Shown here one piece after another: positions 17,307-25,361 of a stretch of DNA of 64,000 nt; positions within the stretch are counted from its first letter, which is position 1; each line of letters opens with the position of its first letter. Both the position numbers and the translations under genes were made by a program. Below the pieces are notes generated by a model. The model did not search any database. It had not been told where the DNA came from and saw nothing but the letters and a program-made list of their open reading frames with translations. The DNA is from an uncultured Novosphingobium sp. (GTDB taxonomy: Bacteria > Pseudomonadota > Alphaproteobacteria > Sphingomonadales > Sphingomonadaceae), in NCBI GenBank assembly GCA_946886075.1, contig CAMPHR010000010.1, positions 31,861-95,860 on the forward strand, in the 5' to 3' direction.

Positions 17307-18500
17307 ATGGCAAAGTTCAACGGCACGATAGGCAACGACATCATCAGGGGAACGATCCTTGCTGATTTCATGTATGGCGGCGCAGGCAGTGATCAGTTGT
17401 GGGGCGGATCCGGCGACGACTATATCGAAGGGAACGAAGGAAACGACATCATCCATGGTGAATCGGGTCTGGACTTCATCAAAGGCGGAATGGGCGATGA
17501 CCAGATCTGGGGCGAGGATGGCGACGACAAGATCGATGGCGGGCCGGGTAACGACCTGCTCTATGGCGGAACCGGAAAGAACACGATTGTAGGCGGCGAC
17601 GGCAACGACCGTATCGAAACGGGCGATGGTCATGACCACATACTGGGTGATGGGGGTAACGACACCATCTATACCGGCGCTGGCCGCGACTATATCGATG
17701 CCGGGTCGGGCGACGACATTATCTATGCCGGCGCTGGCGACGACGGTTTCCTGAATGAAATCGATCCGGGCACTGGCCTGCTCACGAGCCAGGCCGTCTC
17801 CGGCGGCGCGGGCAACGACTGGATCTACGGCGAAGATGGCAACGACAAGCTGAAGGGCCAGTCGGGCGACGACCATGTCTATGGCGGAAACGGCAATGAC
17901 CGGGTCGATGGCGGAGACGGTAACAACTATCTGTCGGGCGGAATCGGCGACGATATGCTCGATTCCGAAACCGGCGTGGACCAGCTGTACGGCGGCGATG
18001 GCCGGGACAGCCTGGAAGCAGGCGCGGGCAACGATTTTCTGGACGGCGGCCGGGACGCCGACTCCCTGGGTGGCGAAGCTGGCAACGACATTCTCTACGG
18101 CGGCGACGGCGACGACATGATGCTGGGCGGCGATGGTGCCGACGAGATGCATGGCGATGCTGGGTTCGACAAGCTGATCGGCGAAGCAGGTGCCGACAGG
18201 CTCTGGGGCGGAGCTGGCAGTGACTGGTTCGGCTTCAAGGGCGCGGGCGCACTGGACGGCGGTGATCGCATCGAGGATTTCCAGGACGGCATCGACCGCA
18301 TCGTGCTCGAAAAGCTTGGCGTCGCAAAATATGCGGCAGGCGGCGGGCTTGGAACGGTGTTCGCGCGCGATGGCGCTGGTGGCAATGTCTTCCTTGATGT
18401 CGTCACCTCGACCGGGGCGAAGTTCAGCATCGATATTGCTGATCCCACGGCATCGCTGACCGCCGCCAACTTCACGGCCGCGGATTTCATTTTCGCCTGA
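17307..18500 (+). CDS. RTX-type hemolysin-like calcium-binding repeat protein
   Basis: 397 residues from ATG 17307, preceded by GGGAGCGGGGA. Almost the whole protein is nonapeptide RTX repeats of the GGxGxDxLx type, such as GGAGSDQLWGGSGDDYIEG and GGDGDDMMLGGDGADEM, which form a calcium-loaded beta-roll. The last 80 residues (GADRLWGGAGSDWFGFKG onward, then a DRIEDFQDGIDRIVL segment) match the usual C-terminal secretion region of type I exported repeat proteins. No catalytic domain is visible. No type I ABC exporter or HlyD-like gene is in the window. A role as a calcium-dependent matrix or cell-surface protein that holds the polysaccharide is plausible. Confidence 0.9.
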   Translation: MAKFNGTIGNDIIRGTILADFMYGGAGSDQLWGGSGDDYIEGNEGNDIIHGESGLDFIKGGMGDDQIWGEDGDDKIDGGPGNDLLYGGTGKNTIVGGDGNDRIETGDGHDHILGDGGNDTIYTGAGRDYIDAGSGDDIIYAGAGDDGFLNEIDPGTGLLTSQAVSGGAGNDWIYGEDGNDKLKGQSGDDHVYGGNGNDRVDGGDGNNYLSGGIGDDMLDSETGVDQLYGGDGRDSLEAGAGNDFLDGGRDADSLGGEAGNDILYGGDGDDMMLGGDGADEMHGDAGFDKLIGEAGADRLWGGAGSDWFGFKGAGALDGGDRIEDFQDGIDRIVLEKLGVAKYAAGGGLGTVFARDGAGGNVFLDVVTSTGAKFSIDIADPTASLTAANFTAADFIFA

Positions 18501-18517
18501 GCTTATCCACCTGAAAC

Positions 18518-18562
18518 GGGACGGCGGCGCGTGCAGGTCGGCGCTGTCCCATTTCTTCTTTT
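18518..18562 (+). terminator. Probable Rho-independent terminator after the RTX gene
   Basis: An 8-bp stem, GGGACGGC (18518 to 18525) with GCTGTCCC (18543 to 18550), including one G-T pair, is followed by a T-rich run (ATTTCTTCTTTT). It lies 17 bases after the RTX stop and before the flippase gene. Confidence 0.5.
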
Positions 18563-18663
18563 CCTGCACGGGCTATTTAGGATTAAGACGACAGAGAAGC
18601 TGCGTATTCGACGCTCGGGCTCCATCATAAGGTCGTAAAAACAAGATCTAAGGTGGGCTGCCG

Positions 18664-20028
18664 ATGAATGCCGGCGGATTTCGTTTGAAAATGAACCTGT
18701 CCTCTGTGTCCCTGCGCGATGTGCTGGCTCATCGGCGCGTCAGGGCTGTCTTCCATCTCCTCACCGGAACGGCGGCGACGCTGGCGCTGACGCTGCTGTC
18801 CATCGCTCTCGTCGCACGGCTTTTGACCCCGGCGCCCTATGGCGTTTTCGCGATGATCCTGACGCTTGGCCAGGCATGCGAAAGGCTGCTGAGCTTCCAA
18901 TCCTGGCAACCGCTGATCCGCAGCGGTACGACGATCGATCTCCAGGAAGATGAGGCTTCCTATTTCGCGCTGCTGAAGTTCGGCTGGCTGCTCGACATCG
19001 GAGGCAGCGTGGCGGCCTGGGCAATCGCCAGCGCACTCACGATCGCCGGGCATTTTCTGTTCGGCATCTCGCTCGAGCATGTCGGCTACACGCTGTTGTT
19101 CGTCACCTCGCTGCTGTTCAACTTCAATGGCGTGTCGACCGCCATCTTCAGGCTGGCGGGCCAATATCGCGCCGTCGCTCATATCCAGGTCGTGAATGCC
19201 GTGGTGCGCCTTCTTTGCGTGACGGGGGCCTATGTGGCCGGGGCAGGCATGTTCCAGATCATCCTCATATGGACGATCACCCAGATATTGGGGTCGCTCG
19301 TCAATTTCATCTGGGCCATGCGCCTGTTGCCCAAGCCGGGTTTCCGGCAGCTGCTGAAGGCAAGCACCAAGGGGATCAACAGCCGTTTCCCCGACATCTG
19401 GCGGTTCGCGCTAGGCTCCAACCTCTCGCTCACCCTCTGGTCGAGCGCACAGGCCGTCGATACGTTGATCGTCGGATGGCTTGCCGACCCGGCCAGCGCA
19501 GGGCTGTTCCACATCGCCAAGCGCATCAGCCGCGTCGTCATGCAGGTCGGGGCGCAGGTGCAGGCGGTCGTCTATCCCGATCTCAGCAGGCTCGTCGCGG
19601 CGGGCAAGCGCCATGCCTTTGTTCGCGTGCTGCTTCAAACCGAACTGTTGCTCGCAGGCTTTGGCGCATGTTGCTTCGTGGGCATGCTGCTGGTGGGTGG
19701 GCCGTTGATGCGGATCGCGGTGGGTCCCCATTTTGCGGGGGCCGTGCCCTTGCTCACCGTTCAGATCCTGGCGGTTACGCTCACGATGAGCGGTTCGGCG
19801 AGCCGTGCGGGCCTGCTCGCCTTGGGTGAGCAGGGCGCCCTTCTCAAGACGACGATGGCGTGCACGTTCGCCTTTTACTGCGCGGTGTTCCCCCTCGTGC
19901 CGTTGATCGGCGCGATGGGCGCGAACATTGCCCACCTGCTGTTTGGCGTCATCTGGCTGGGCGGGCTGGCGCTCTATTTGCGCCGCGCGGTCAAAGCCGC
20001 TTCATGGAAGCCGCAAGGTGGGGGATAG
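18664..20028 (+). CDS. Wzx-like lipid-linked oligosaccharide flippase (MOP superfamily)
   Basis: 454 residues from ATG 18664, with about twelve predicted membrane segments and the N-terminal Polysacc_synt-type region (LTGTAATLALTLLSIALVARLL, about 35 to 56). Mid-protein sequence FALGSNLSLTLWSSAQAVDTLIVGWLADPASAG is typical of this exporter family. It would flip the completed undecaprenyl-linked repeat unit to the periplasmic side for the Wzy-like protein at the left of the window. It is separated from the RTX gene by a probable terminator, and is convergent with the HAD gene at 20039 (10 bases between stops). Confidence 0.9.
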   Translation: MNAGGFRLKMNLSSVSLRDVLAHRRVRAVFHLLTGTAATLALTLLSIALVARLLTPAPYGVFAMILTLGQACERLLSFQSWQPLIRSGTTIDLQEDEASYFALLKFGWLLDIGGSVAAWAIASALTIAGHFLFGISLEHVGYTLLFVTSLLFNFNGVSTAIFRLAGQYRAVAHIQVVNAVVRLLCVTGAYVAGAGMFQIILIWTITQILGSLVNFIWAMRLLPKPGFRQLLKASTKGINSRFPDIWRFALGSNLSLTLWSSAQAVDTLIVGWLADPASAGLFHIAKRISRVVMQVGAQVQAVVYPDLSRLVAAGKRHAFVRVLLQTELLLAGFGACCFVGMLLVGGPLMRIAVGPHFAGAVPLLTVQILAVTLTMSGSASRAGLLALGEQGALLKTTMACTFAFYCAVFPLVPLIGAMGANIAHLLFGVIWLGGLALYLRRAVKAASWKPQGGG

Positions 20029-20038
20029 CGGCGACGCG

Positions 20039-20719
20039 TCAAAGCTCCGCCAGCGTCTCGATGACCCGGTCGGCTTTCACGCCTTCGTGCGCGGCGAACT
20101 GGTGGATGCGGTCCGGCCGGGCGACCTGCACCGTTTGCCATCCTCGGGATCGCGGCGCGGTGAAATCCTTCCGCGGATTGTCCGCGACATAGGTCAGCGC
20201 TGCGCCCGACTGGCCGAACAACTGTTCGACATGTTCAAAGGCGCGCGGGTTCGGCTTCCAGCACTCCCGTCCCCATATGTCAGTGCAGATGCCCAGATGA
20301 ATGCCGCGCGCATATAGGCCAAGAGCCCTGATCTTGCGTCGCTGAGCGTCGAGAAAGCCGTCGGTGATGACTGCAAAGCCCGTCTTCGGGTCGCGGGCGG
20401 CGAGGAACTGGTCCGCATCGGGCGCCAGGCGAATATCGGGCCGGTGCTGCCGGTATGCGGTCAGCATCCGCGCGATCAGCGGGGGGGACGGCGTAAGTCC
20501 CACCTCCTCCAGACTCTCGTCGAAAATGTGGGTGCGCACGCCTGCCTCGAACCGACGGCGCATCATGTCGTCCAGGCCTTCGACCCCCAATGCATGACGC
20601 GCCCATTGCCCGACAGCCCCTAGCCCGCTCAGCACATAATCACGCTCCAGGTAAAGCGTGTCGTCGAGGTCGAAGACGATGACGCGCTGGAACCGAGAGC
20701 CGTCACACGAAAATGGCAT
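20039..20719 (-). CDS. HAD-superfamily hydrolase
   Basis: 226 residues. HAD motif I is VFDLDDT (Asp17, Asp19). Motif II is VITDGFLDAQRRK (about 115). Motif IV is VADNPRKDF (about 180), so the catalytic set for phosphotransfer is present. Cap insertion is of the small helical type I. It is the last gene of the six-gene minus-strand operon and overlaps the ATP-grasp gene by 17 bases. Expected activity is phosphatase on a small sugar phosphate or acyl phosphate made in this pathway. The FDLDDTLYLERDYV opening is common in HAD genes that travel with ATP-grasp genes in surface polysaccharide loci. Confidence 0.85.
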   Translation of the reverse strand: MPFSCDGSRFQRVIVFDLDDTLYLERDYVLSGLGAVGQWARHALGVEGLDDMMRRRFEAGVRTHIFDESLEEVGLTPSPPLIARMLTAYRQHRPDIRLAPDADQFLAARDPKTGFAVITDGFLDAQRRKIRALGLYARGIHLGICTDIWGRECWKPNPRAFEHVEQLFGQSGAALTYVADNPRKDFTAPRSRGWQTVQVARPDRIHQFAAHEGVKADRVIETLAEL

Positions 20720-21743
20720 CGTCGAAACGCAGCATCATGATATTGTCCTGCCAGCCGTCATGGGCGGTGCGTGGCAATCCCAGCCGCTCCTCCAGCAACC
20801 ATTGCGCAAAGCATGCGCCTGCCCGGTGCGCCAGCGGATAGCCGCCGCCAAAGCGGGCGTTGATCTCGAAAATGGACGCTTGCCCTTCCTCATTCATCCG
20901 CAGCTGGAAGCACAGCGCCCCGCGCGCGCCCTTCAGTGCCGAGCCCAGCCGCCACGCAAGTTCTTCCACGACGGCATCGCGGACGGTGACGCCCTTCTCC
21001 ACCTCGCCAGCCCGCACGCGCAGCCGTTCGTGAGGGACCGCGCATTGCATCTGTCCCTGATCATCGAAATAGAGGCTGATCGTAAATTCCCGCCCGTCGA
21101 GGAACTGCTGCAGGATATAGGGCTCGCTTTTGTCGAGCGCTGCTACCTCCTCGCGATCATAGACCATGCCGATGCCTCTGCTCGAGCTGCCATGGCGGGG
21201 CTTTGCGAGCAACGGCAGCGGCAAGTCCGCTGATCCCTCCAGATAGTCCTCGACCGCGATCGTAGCGGGGGAGGGCAAGCCCGCCTGCGTCAGGAACTGC
21301 GCCGTCGCAAGCTTGTCCCGCGCCATCTCCACCACGGGCACATCGGACACCGCGACATGACAGTCGATCGCGGCAAACTGCGCGCGCGCATGCGCATAGG
21401 CGATAAGCTCGGTATCGATCGTCGGCACGATCAGCCCGATCTGCTCGCGCCTGCAAATATCCAGCATCGCCGGGATGAACTCGTTGCTCTCGGCGGGCGG
21501 CGCGGCGAAGCTCCTGTCAGCCTCGACACAGGCTGGGCTCCAGTCCGGCTTCAGGTCGGACGCGAACATAGTGAGGTCGATACCCAGCGTTGCCGCCGCC
21601 TCGCGAAAGCTTCGCATCAGGCCGACCCGCCGCCCGGCGGAGCTCAGCATCATGCGCAGCGATCGGCCGCTGCGGTCAGGCCCTTGCCTGTCCGTGCCCA
21701 CAGCTGCCGCTGCTCCTCCAGCCCAAGTCGCGGGTGCGTCCAT
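20703..21743 (-). CDS. ATP-grasp ligase (carbamoyl-phosphate synthase large-chain-like)
   Basis: 346 residues from ATG 21743, one base after the PIG-L stop (TGAGATG). A later start at 21653 (MMLSSAGRR) is also possible, since the conserved part begins there. Pre-ATP-grasp segment: MLSSAGRRVGLMRSF. ATP-binding lysine region: LLAKPRHGSSSRGIG. Metal-binding end: FEINARFGGGYPLAHRAG. The family joins a carboxylate to an amine or thiol through an acyl phosphate. Beside a deacetylase that would expose an amine, attachment of an amino acid or other acid to the sugar is plausible. Substrates are not readable from sequence. Confidence 0.85.
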   Translation of the reverse strand: MDAPATWAGGAAAAVGTDRQGPDRSGRSLRMMLSSAGRRVGLMRSFREAAATLGIDLTMFASDLKPDWSPACVEADRSFAAPPAESNEFIPAMLDICRREQIGLIVPTIDTELIAYAHARAQFAAIDCHVAVSDVPVVEMARDKLATAQFLTQAGLPSPATIAVEDYLEGSADLPLPLLAKPRHGSSSRGIGMVYDREEVAALDKSEPYILQQFLDGREFTISLYFDDQGQMQCAVPHERLRVRAGEVEKGVTVRDAVVEELAWRLGSALKGARGALCFQLRMNEEGQASIFEINARFGGGYPLAHRAGACFAQWLLEERLGLPRTAHDGWQDNIMMLRFDDAIFV

Positions 21744-21744
21744 C

Positions 21745-22428
21745 TCAGGCTACCTCTCTTATCAGAACAAAGGCTTCAGCCGCCCTCCGGCTGACGCAAC
21801 TGCCGCGCACCTGCGCCAGCGCGCGCAGCGTCTCGAAGGAACGTTCATTTGGGAAGGCGCGCACCTGCGATTCAAAGCAGCCAAAGGCTTCGATCTTGCG
21901 GTCCAGATAGTCGCTGATGTCGACAAAGACATGCGGTTGGAAAGCGGCCGTCAGATAAGGCGCAGCCCAGTTGGTCTCCGACACGGTTTCGTAAGCCAGG
22001 ATGCGCGCAGGATAATGCGACCCGACCGGGCGGGCCGCAACCATCGCTGCCTCGAAGATCAGGCCATGGTCGAAATGCAGATCGGCGGGGAAGGGCAGGA
22101 ACAGCGTATCGGGGCGGCTTTCGGCCACAATGGCGGCGATGCCCGCGTTCAACTCCGCGCGCGGCACGCGATCGAGCGCCGCCGCTTCGAAATCCAGCAG
22201 GTGCGTCCGAGTGACCCCCAGCACCGCATGGGCTCTCTTCGCCTCGGCTTGCACCCGTTCCACCTGTGCCGCATCGAAGCGCGGCGGCTTGCCCCGTGTC
22301 GCGACGACCACCTCGACATGGCGGCCCATCGCGCCAAGGCGCGCGATCGTTCCGCCGCAGCCCAGCACTTCATCGTCAGGATGGGGCGCGATCACCATGG
22401 CGCGCTGGATGGTATCGATCATCGTCAT
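21745..22428 (-). CDS. PIG-L family N-deacetylase
   Basis: 227 residues. The zinc site is visible: PHPDDE (residues 15 to 20) near the N-terminus and the second histidine in PFPADLHFDHGLI (about 118). Family members remove N-acetyl groups from amino sugars, for example GlcNAc-PI, LmbE and BshB types. The start overlaps the formyltransferase stop by 4 bases, and its own stop is one base from the ATP-grasp start. This suggests stoichiometric production of a deacetylase, formyltransferase and ligase set. Likely target: an N-acetyl amino sugar, either nucleotide-bound or lipid-bound. Confidence 0.9.
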   Translation of the reverse strand: MTMIDTIQRAMVIAPHPDDEVLGCGGTIARLGAMGRHVEVVVATRGKPPRFDAAQVERVQAEAKRAHAVLGVTRTHLLDFEAAALDRVPRAELNAGIAAIVAESRPDTLFLPFPADLHFDHGLIFEAAMVAARPVGSHYPARILAYETVSETNWAAPYLTAAFQPHVFVDISDYLDRKIEAFGCFESQVRAFPNERSFETLRALAQVRGSCVSRRAAEAFVLIREVA

Positions 22429-23348
22429 ACCGTTGCCTTCACCCGCCCCAATATGGCGTGGTTGGGCAAGGGCTTCTCCCGCGCCGTCTGCCAGCGCAAC
22501 ACATGCAGCCCCTGATTATCCCCGCATCGCACGATGAAGCTCTCGGCGGACCGCTCCACGATCTGTCCCGGCATCGCGGCGGTGTGGTGGCGCAGCGGCA
22601 CCAGCGTCGCCTCCTCGATGACGATCTTGTCCGCCCCATAGCTCGTCCACGCGCCTGGATAAGGATGGCCACAAGCCCTGACGCATCGCCAGATGGCCGA
22701 TCCGGGTGACGACCAGTCGATCAGCGCATCTTCCGGCCGTCTGCGCGCGGCATAGGTCGCGCATCGTTCATCCTGGATCGTGAGTGTCGGCGATCCGCCC
22801 GCAATATCCTCCAGCACGGGCGGCAGCATCGCCTCCAACGCGGCCATATGCTTGGCATAGAGAGTTGCAGCCGTTTCATCGGGCGTCAGGTGGAAATAGC
22901 GTTGGCCGAGCAGCGGCCCGCTGTCGACCCCTGCATCGATCAGGAACAGCGACGAAGCGGAAATCGGCTCGTCCAGCAGGATGGTCCAGGGGATGACCGC
23001 CCGCCCGCGCAGACGCGGCAGCGGCGCGGGGTGATAGCCGACGACACCCCTGCGCGCGGTGGCCCGGAACGCTTCGCCGCAAATCTGCGACCAGCCTATC
23101 ACGAAGATATAATCCGGCGCGATGTCGCGGATCGCCTGCAGCGCGGCGTCGGAATTGATGTTTGCCGTTCGCACCATTCGTGTGCCCGCTTTTTCGGCCT
23201 CTCCCGAAAGGTCGACGAAATCCGAATGGCGATGCGCAAGGTCCGCTGGCAGCGTGAAGACTGCCGCCAAGTCCCATTGCCGCGACGCGCCAAGGCAGGC
23301 GACGGCGATCCGGGTGCTTTCAACCGCGCCAACGACTATGGCCTTCAT
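22425..23348 (-). CDS. Formyltransferase-fold protein, putative sugar N-formyltransferase
   Basis: 307 residues. The N-terminal domain (1 to about 190) has the methionyl-tRNA formyltransferase/ArnA fold: VVGYHPAPLPRLRGR (about 102 to 116) and IDAGVDSGPLL (about 137 to 147). A C-terminal domain runs about 200 to 300. Of the catalytic Asn-His-Asp triad, His106 and Asp142 are present but the Asn position is Gly104. It overlaps the PglC-like gene by 29 bases and PIG-L by 4. Context points to N-formylation of an amino sugar with 10-formyl-THF. Because of the missing Asn, another one-carbon or acyl chemistry is possible. Confidence 0.82.
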   Translation of the reverse strand: MKAIVVGAVESTRIAVACLGASRQWDLAAVFTLPADLAHRHSDFVDLSGEAEKAGTRMVRTANINSDAALQAIRDIAPDYIFVIGWSQICGEAFRATARRGVVGYHPAPLPRLRGRAVIPWTILLDEPISASSLFLIDAGVDSGPLLGQRYFHLTPDETAATLYAKHMAALEAMLPPVLEDIAGGSPTLTIQDERCATYAARRRPEDALIDWSSPGSAIWRCVRACGHPYPGAWTSYGADKIVIEEATLVPLRHHTAAMPGQIVERSAESFIVRCGDNQGLHVLRWQTAREKPLPNHAILGRVKATV

Positions 23349-23922
23349 GCGCCCTCCTGATCGATGCCGGGTTGAAGCGTTCGCCGCGCAAGGTGACGGC
23401 GATAGTGCGAATGAGGATGATGAGGTCGAGCCGCAAAGAGCGGTTCGCGATATACCATAGGTCGAGCGTGAATTTGTCCTGCTCGCCGAGCAGCGTGTTG
23501 CCGTTGACCTGAGCCCAACCCGTGAGGCCGGGCCTGACTTCGCACCGCCGCCGTCCCGCGTCGCCTGCTTCCTCTATGGTTGGCGGCAGGAGGGGGCGGG
23601 GCCCGATCAGGCTCATGGCGCCAGTGAGGATGTTCCAGAGCTGCGGCAGTTCGTCCAGGCGGGAGCGGCGCAGGAAGCGGCCAAGCCGTGTCGTCCGCAT
23701 GCTGTCGGGCAGCAAATGTCCCTGCGCATCGCGCGCATCGTTCATTGTCCGGAACTTGATCAGCTCAAAGCGCCGTCGTTCCCTTGTGACGCGCACCTGA
23801 CGGAACAAAATTGGCGTGCCATCGGTCAGCCTTATGGCGCCAGCGATGGCCGCCATGACGGGTAGCGCCAGCGGCAAGGCGGTGGCCGCCACCAGCATGT
23901 CGACCAGTCGCCTGACGCTCAT
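23320..23922 (-). CDS. Undecaprenyl-phosphate phosphoglycosyl transferase (PglC-type, monotopic)
   Basis: 200 residues, the size of minimal monotopic enzymes such as PglC, without the N-terminal membrane bundle of WbaP. A re-entrant hydrophobic helix spans about 6 to 30. The catalytic Asp-Glu pair is [12 protein letters not shown] (Asp90, Glu91), followed by [11 protein letters not shown] and [13 protein letters not shown]. It transfers a sugar 1-phosphate from UDP-sugar to undecaprenyl phosphate and so starts the repeat unit. The start overlaps the upstream GT4 gene by one base. The DegT product made near 6 kb is the natural donor candidate. Confidence 0.93.
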   Translation of the reverse strand: MSVRRLVDMLVAATALPLALPVMAAIAGAIRLTDGTPILFRQVRVTRERRRFELIKFRTMNDARDAQGHLLPDSMRTTRLGRFLRRSRLDELPQLWNILTGAMSLIGPRPLLPPTIEEAGDAGRRRCEVRPGLTGWAQVNGNTLLGEQDKFTLDLWYIANRSLRLDLIILIRTIAVTLRGERFNPASIRRAHEGHSRWRG

Positions 23923-25106
23923 CAGGACTCTCCAGCCAGCATCGCAGCGCCCGCCCTAGCCCGCCGGGGCTGCTCGGTCGGGGGGCTGTTCATCTCCATG
24001 GTCGACAGCAGCAGCGCATTGACCGTTTCGACCGAATAACGCTCCTCCACCGTCTCGCGTGCAGCTGCGCCCATGCGCGCGGGAAGATCGGGCTGCGCAC
24101 ATATCCGCATCATCGCGGCGGCAAGCGCGCTGGCATCGCGCGGCGCGACGATGAAGCCGTTCATCCCTTGCCTGACCGGCTCCCGGCACCCCGGCATGTC
24201 GGTCGTGATGACGCCCCGGCCCACCGCCATCGCCTCCAGGATCGTGCGCGGCAAGCCCTCCCGATACCAGCTCGGCAGCACGAAGATGCTGGCCTGCCGC
24301 AGATAGGGGCGCACATCGCGCGTCTCGCCCAGATATTCGATGATGCCTTCGTCCTGCCACCGCGCGACCGTCTCGCGCGAAACGGCGGCGGGATTTTCAT
24401 CCAGCGGCCCCAGCAATTGCAGCCGCGCATCCGGGAAGCGGGCTCGCACGATCCGGGCCGCCTCGACATATTCGATCAGCCCCTTGTTCCGCAGCAGCCG
24501 GGCGATCATCAGGAAGACAGGCGCGCCCTCCGGCACCGAAGCCTGGGCATAATGGGTAAGATCGACACCTGATCCGGGCACCTGGATCACTCGGCTGTCG
24601 GCGCGCAGGATTCCATGCCGCATCATCTCGCCGCGATCGTCGCTGTTGAACACGAACACAGTCTTGGCCTTGGCCAATGCCTGCCGGTAGAGCACCGACA
24701 CGATGGCCCGCACATAGGGGAGCAGGCGTGACTCCCCGTCGCTGAACACATGGCCAAGGCCGCTCACCATTGCGTAGAAGCGAATGGACGGGAAAAACCG
24801 GCTGGCGATGCCGCCATAGATGATCGGCTTCTGGGTATAAGCAAGCACCGCATCGGGGCGGCTTTCGCGGAAACAGCGGATCAGCCAGGCCAGCGTGGCC
24901 AGATCGGCGAACGGGTTCATCCCCGCGCGCGCCATCGGCATGGGCAGGTAAGTGGCGCCCATCGCCGCCAGCTTCTCCTCAATGTCGGGATCGCGGCCGG
25001 GCGCGCAGACGACGACCTCATGCCCGTCCCCGATCATCGCGGCGATCAAGCGGCCACGGAAATTGATCAGCGAATAGGCAAGGCTGGCGATGACGATGAT
25101 CTTCAT
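23922..25106 (-). CDS. Glycosyltransferase family 4 protein (PglA-like position)
   Basis: 394 residues from ATG 25106 (MKIIVIASLAYSLINFRGRL). An in-frame extension to 25202 exists but is not protein-like, and GGAG lies 14 bases before the chosen ATG. The opening is like PglA/WbnH-type enzymes that add the second sugar. The donor-site segment is PVFLMIARLLRNKGLIEY (about 200). The E-x7-E region is EGLPRTILEAMAVGRGVI (about 295). It is the first gene of the six-gene operon, directly before the PglC-like enzyme, so it most likely adds the second sugar to the undecaprenyl-linked primer. Confidence 0.9.
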   Translation of the reverse strand: MKIIVIASLAYSLINFRGRLIAAMIGDGHEVVVCAPGRDPDIEEKLAAMGATYLPMPMARAGMNPFADLATLAWLIRCFRESRPDAVLAYTQKPIIYGGIASRFFPSIRFYAMVSGLGHVFSDGESRLLPYVRAIVSVLYRQALAKAKTVFVFNSDDRGEMMRHGILRADSRVIQVPGSGVDLTHYAQASVPEGAPVFLMIARLLRNKGLIEYVEAARIVRARFPDARLQLLGPLDENPAAVSRETVARWQDEGIIEYLGETRDVRPYLRQASIFVLPSWYREGLPRTILEAMAVGRGVITTDMPGCREPVRQGMNGFIVAPRDASALAAAMMRICAQPDLPARMGAAARETVEERYSVETVNALLLSTMEMNSPPTEQPRRARAGAAMLAGES

Positions 25107-25361
25107 GCGGCCCGCACTTGCTCCTTGAAAGGCCGCGCTCGCGGCGACGACTGGCCTAAGCTTAGGATAAAGCTGCCAGAATGGGCCGCACCATTTCGCC
25201 ACCTATACTTGAGGTCAGCTGGCCTGGTCGCGCCCATCCTTTCGGATGAGAAAAGGGGATCGGGAGGCCATTTCTGCTCAAAGGGGTAGGGCGCTCTACC
25301 CCTATTCGGCTCGTCCCGATGCTCAACTGCCCTGCGCGTGCAACCGGCTTATCTGAAGGTC

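Noticed and set aside
18502..18510. TTATCCACC, one mismatch from a DnaA box
   Set aside because: A single near-match just after the RTX stop, without a second box; chance is the simplest explanation.
17238..18569. A 443-codon open frame opposite the RTX gene with a repeated VVA-type pattern
   Set aside because: The pattern is the reverse complement of the RTX nonapeptide repeat codons, so the repeats are not independent evidence of a gene.
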